From positions 1 to 15,977 of the forward strand of contig QFQD01000118.1 of NCBI GenBank assembly GCA_003241485.1: DNA of 15,977 nt, in the 5' to 3' direction. The DNA comes from Ancylobacter novellus (GTDB lineage: Bacteria > Pseudomonadota > Alphaproteobacteria > Rhizobiales > Xanthobacteraceae). Of the stretch, positions 14,079-15,977 are shown piece after piece (position 1 is the stretch's first letter; each line of letters starts with the position of its first letter). The notes under the pieces are model-generated. The model was not told the origin of the DNA. It searched no databases and saw only the letters and a program-made list of their open reading frames with translations. A program made the position numbers and the translations under genes.

Positions 14079-14305
14079 GCTCCCGTCCTGTCATTCTCAT
14101 CCTGCTCGCCGGAGCCCTTGGCCTGTGCGCGACGCTCGCCTTCCGGATGGTCGGGCCATCGTCCACCGAGCCTGCCCGCGCGACAACCGAACCATCGCCA
14201 CCTCCGGCATCCAATACTACACGTCGTGAACATATCGAGCGCTTTTTCGGTGGCGATCCGAACAGGGATGTTCGTGGCGGCCAGGAGATGAAGCCGCGAT
14301 GGTGA
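14075..14305 (+). CDS. trbK: TrbK-like entry-exclusion protein (TrbK-alt type)
   Basis: Small protein that in related systems blocks uptake of the same plasmid by a cell that already has it. The 76-residue protein starts at a GTG (14075) overlapping the trbJ stop. It has one N-terminal hydrophobic segment (about 5-23: PVILILLAGALGLCATLAF), a Pro/Thr-rich linker and a conserved end, EHIERFFGGDPNRDVRGGQEMKPRW. C18 sits where a lipoprotein Cys would be, but the preceding LGL is not a good lipobox, so a simple membrane anchor is as likely. It lies between trbJ and trbL as in Ti-type operons. Identification rests on position, size and the ending. Confidence 0.8.
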   Translation: MSSRPVILILLAGALGLCATLAFRMVGPSSTEPARATTEPSPPPASNTTRREHIERFFGGDPNRDVRGGQEMKPRW

Positions 14306-15498
14306 TCCCGCGCCCTTGCCGTCCGCTCGAACCCGCCATTGCGGTCGCAGCGATCGTCCTGCTCGCGAGCGCACCCGCGCTGGCGCAGGAGGGTTCCGTT
14401 CTCACCACGCTGGAGAACTCCGTCGTGACCGCGGCCCGCGGCTGGGAAACCACGGTCATGGATGCCGCCCGGTCGCTGTTCTGGATCCTCGCCGGGATCG
14501 AGATCGGCATCGCGGCCGTATGGCTCGCGATCAATGCCGCCTCGCTCGACGCCTGGTTCGCCGAACTCGTGCGCCGCATCATGTTCATCGGCCTGTTCGC
14601 CTTCATTCTCGACCAGGGACCGGACTTCGCGAAGGCCGTCGTCGACAGCCTCTTCCAGATGGGCGGCAGCGGAGGAAGCGCTTCGCCCGCCGACATCTTC
14701 GATGCCGGTATCCGCGTTGCGTCCAAGATGTCGGAACAGGCCAAGTTCGGCCTGTTCGAGGACAATGCGCTGGCGATCGCCGCCGTCTTCGCCATGGTGG
14801 TGGTCGTCATCTCCTTTTCGCTGGTCGCCGCGATCTTCGTCGCGGTGATGGTGGAGATGTATGTCGGCCTGCTCGCCGGCATGATCATGCTCGGCCTCGG
14901 CGGTTCGTCCTTCACCAAGGACTTCGCCGTCCGCTACCTCGTTTATGCCTTCTCGGTCGGCATGAAGCTGATGGCGCTGGTGATGATAGCCCGGATCGGC
15001 TCGGACATCCTGCTCGGCCTTGCCGAAGCCCCGACAGCGACCTCGGACCAGTTCATCACCACGCTGGCCATCGCCGGCATCTCGGTCGTCGTCTTCGTCA
15101 TCGCCATGTATGTGCCGCCCATCATGCAGGGCGTCGTCCAGGGCGCCTCGATCTCCGGCGGCATGGAGGCGATCCGGCACGGTGCACAGGTCGCGACCTT
15201 CGCGGCCGGTGGCGCCTTTCTTGGCGCAAGCGCGGCCGGGAAGGGTGCGCAGGCTGCGAGCGACGCGCGGGCCAGCGGCTCCTCATTGGCCGGTGCTGCC
15301 CTGCGCGGCATGGCGTCGGGCATTGGCAGCGCCGCGGGAGCGGCAGGCGCGGCGGCAAAGGAAAAGGCGATCGCCGCACCCGGCGCCTATGCCGGCTCAT
15401 TGCTTGGCCTCGCCAATGCCAAGCTCGACCAGGGCCGGCAGTCGGGCGGCACCCGCTCCTCCCGCCCCGTGCCGCCGCCCATCGACGACAACAAATGA
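14299..15498 (+). CDS. trbL: Conjugal transfer protein TrbL (VirB6 family)
   Basis: Polytopic inner-membrane protein forming part of the DNA transfer channel. The 399-residue protein has an N-terminal signal-like segment (12-29, ending APALA). Hydrophobic helices follow at about 60-80, 92-104, 159-184, 186-204, 214-232 and 253-272, with a long Ala/Gly-rich C-terminal tail (about 285-399) ending PPPIDDNK. The core around LVAAIFVAVMVEMYVGLLAG and SFTKDFAVRYLVYAFSVGMK is typical of TrbL. The ATG at 14299 overlaps trbK by 7 nt; the adjacent GTG (14302) is an alternative. AGGAG lies at 14283-14287. Confidence 0.93.
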   Translation: MVIPRPCRPLEPAIAVAAIVLLASAPALAQEGSVLTTLENSVVTAARGWETTVMDAARSLFWILAGIEIGIAAVWLAINAASLDAWFAELVRRIMFIGLFAFILDQGPDFAKAVVDSLFQMGGSGGSASPADIFDAGIRVASKMSEQAKFGLFEDNALAIAAVFAMVVVVISFSLVAAIFVAVMVEMYVGLLAGMIMLGLGGSSFTKDFAVRYLVYAFSVGMKLMALVMIARIGSDILLGLAEAPTATSDQFITTLAIAGISVVVFVIAMYVPPIMQGVVQGASISGGMEAIRHGAQVATFAAGGAFLGASAAGKGAQAASDARASGSSLAGAALRGMASGIGSAAGAAGAAAKEKAIAAPGAYAGSLLGLANAKLDQGRQSGGTRSSRPVPPPIDDNK

Positions 15499-15512
15499 GG
15501 AGACGGTCCGGT

Positions 15513-15977
15513 ATGGCCTCCGGCAATCCACCAGAAAACCCCTACATCGCCGCCCGTCAGGAGTGGAACGAACGCTACGGCTCTTATGTGAAGGCGGCCG
15601 CCAGCTGGCGCATCGTCGGCATCACCGGCCTGGTCATGGCGGTGATCGGCTTCTCCTATGCCCTGTTCCAGAGCACACAGGTCAGGCTCGTTCCCTACAT
15701 CGTCGAAGTCGACAAACTCGGCACCGCCTCGAGCGCCGGCTATCCGCAGCAGATCGAATATGCCGATCCGCGCGTCGTGCGCGCGACACTCGGGAGCTTC
15801 GTCTCGAACTTCCGCAGCGTGACGCCTGATGCCGTGGTTCAGAAACAGTACATCGACCGCACCTATGCGCATCTGCGTACCTCCGATCCGGCGACCGAAA
15901 AGGTCAATGCCTGGTTCCGTTCCTCCTCGCCCTTCGACAAGGCGAGGAACGCGACGGTCGCCATCGAGGTGAACAAC
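15513..15977 (+). CDS. trbF: Conjugal transfer protein TrbF (VirB8 family), cut by window end
   Basis: Inner-membrane scaffold of the type IV channel, with one membrane helix and a periplasmic NTF2-like domain. The 155 codons present (no stop before the window edge; the full protein is usually about 220 residues) begin MASGNPPENPYIAARQEWNERYGSY. They have one transmembrane span (about 33-53: WRIVGITGLVMAVIGFSYALF). The start of the periplasmic domain follows: VRLVPYIVEVDKLG, QIEYADPRVVRATLGSFVSNFR, and DKARNATVAIEVNN at the edge. The ATG at 15513 follows GAGGAG at a slightly long spacing, 14 nt after the trbL stop. The operon presumably continues with trbG, trbH and trbI. Confidence 0.93.
   Translation, partial: MASGNPPENPYIAARQEWNERYGSYVKAAASWRIVGITGLVMAVIGFSYALFQSTQVRLVPYIVEVDKLGTASSAGYPQQIEYADPRVVRATLGSFVSNFRSVTPDAVVQKQYIDRTYAHLRTSDPATEKVNAWFRSSSPFDKARNATVAIEVNN

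Overview
The window looks like a piece of a repABC-type conjugative plasmid (or chromid / integrated plasmid) from a high-GC alphaproteobacterium, most likely Hyphomicrobiales. The evidence is a complete repA-repB-repC replication/partition operon on the minus strand, divergent from a Ti-plasmid-like traI-trbB-C-D-E-J-K-L-F mating-pair-formation operon on the plus strand. Sequences resembling TraR tra boxes lie between the two, which is the layout known from Agrobacterium Ti plasmids.

Layout: (1) 52-1248, a tyrosine recombinase/integrase. (2) 1348-3367, a cargo module. A metallo-beta-lactamase-fold hydrolase of the AHL-lactonase type is divergent from a TetR regulator that overlaps a small four-helix membrane protein gene. 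The divergent promoter region carries a perfect 20-bp inverted repeat. (3) 3458-4368, a RES-domain toxin and its Xre/MbcA/ParS-type antitoxin, with coupled start and stop, probably a plasmid addiction module. (4) 4543-8284, repC, repB and repA, read leftward. The repB-repC gap holds a candidate counter-transcribed RNA with a terminator, plus a hairpin that buries the repC ribosome binding site. (5) 8285-8611, a gene-free control region with the repA promoter and operator, three tra-box-like palindromes and two hairpins. (6) 8612-15977, traI and the trb operon, running off the right edge inside trbF.

The most notable point is that the conjugation operon appears damaged in two places. traI (acyl-homoserine-lactone synthase) has lost roughly 30 codons near its N-terminus, including a frame change, so the catalytic N-terminal region is gone. 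trbE (the VirB4-type ATPase) is split by an exact 23-bp tandem duplication. The two trbE halves overlap by GTGA, so the ATPase half could still be translated by coupling. Otherwise trbB, C, D, J, K, L and F read as intact and tightly packed, with short overlaps typical of translational coupling.

Taken together: a plasmid replication/partition core, a toxin-antitoxin stabiliser, an integrase, a possible quorum-quenching lactonase, and a quorum-regulated conjugation system whose signal synthase and secretion ATPase are both broken or altered. No CRISPR array, tRNA, rRNA or insertion sequence was seen.
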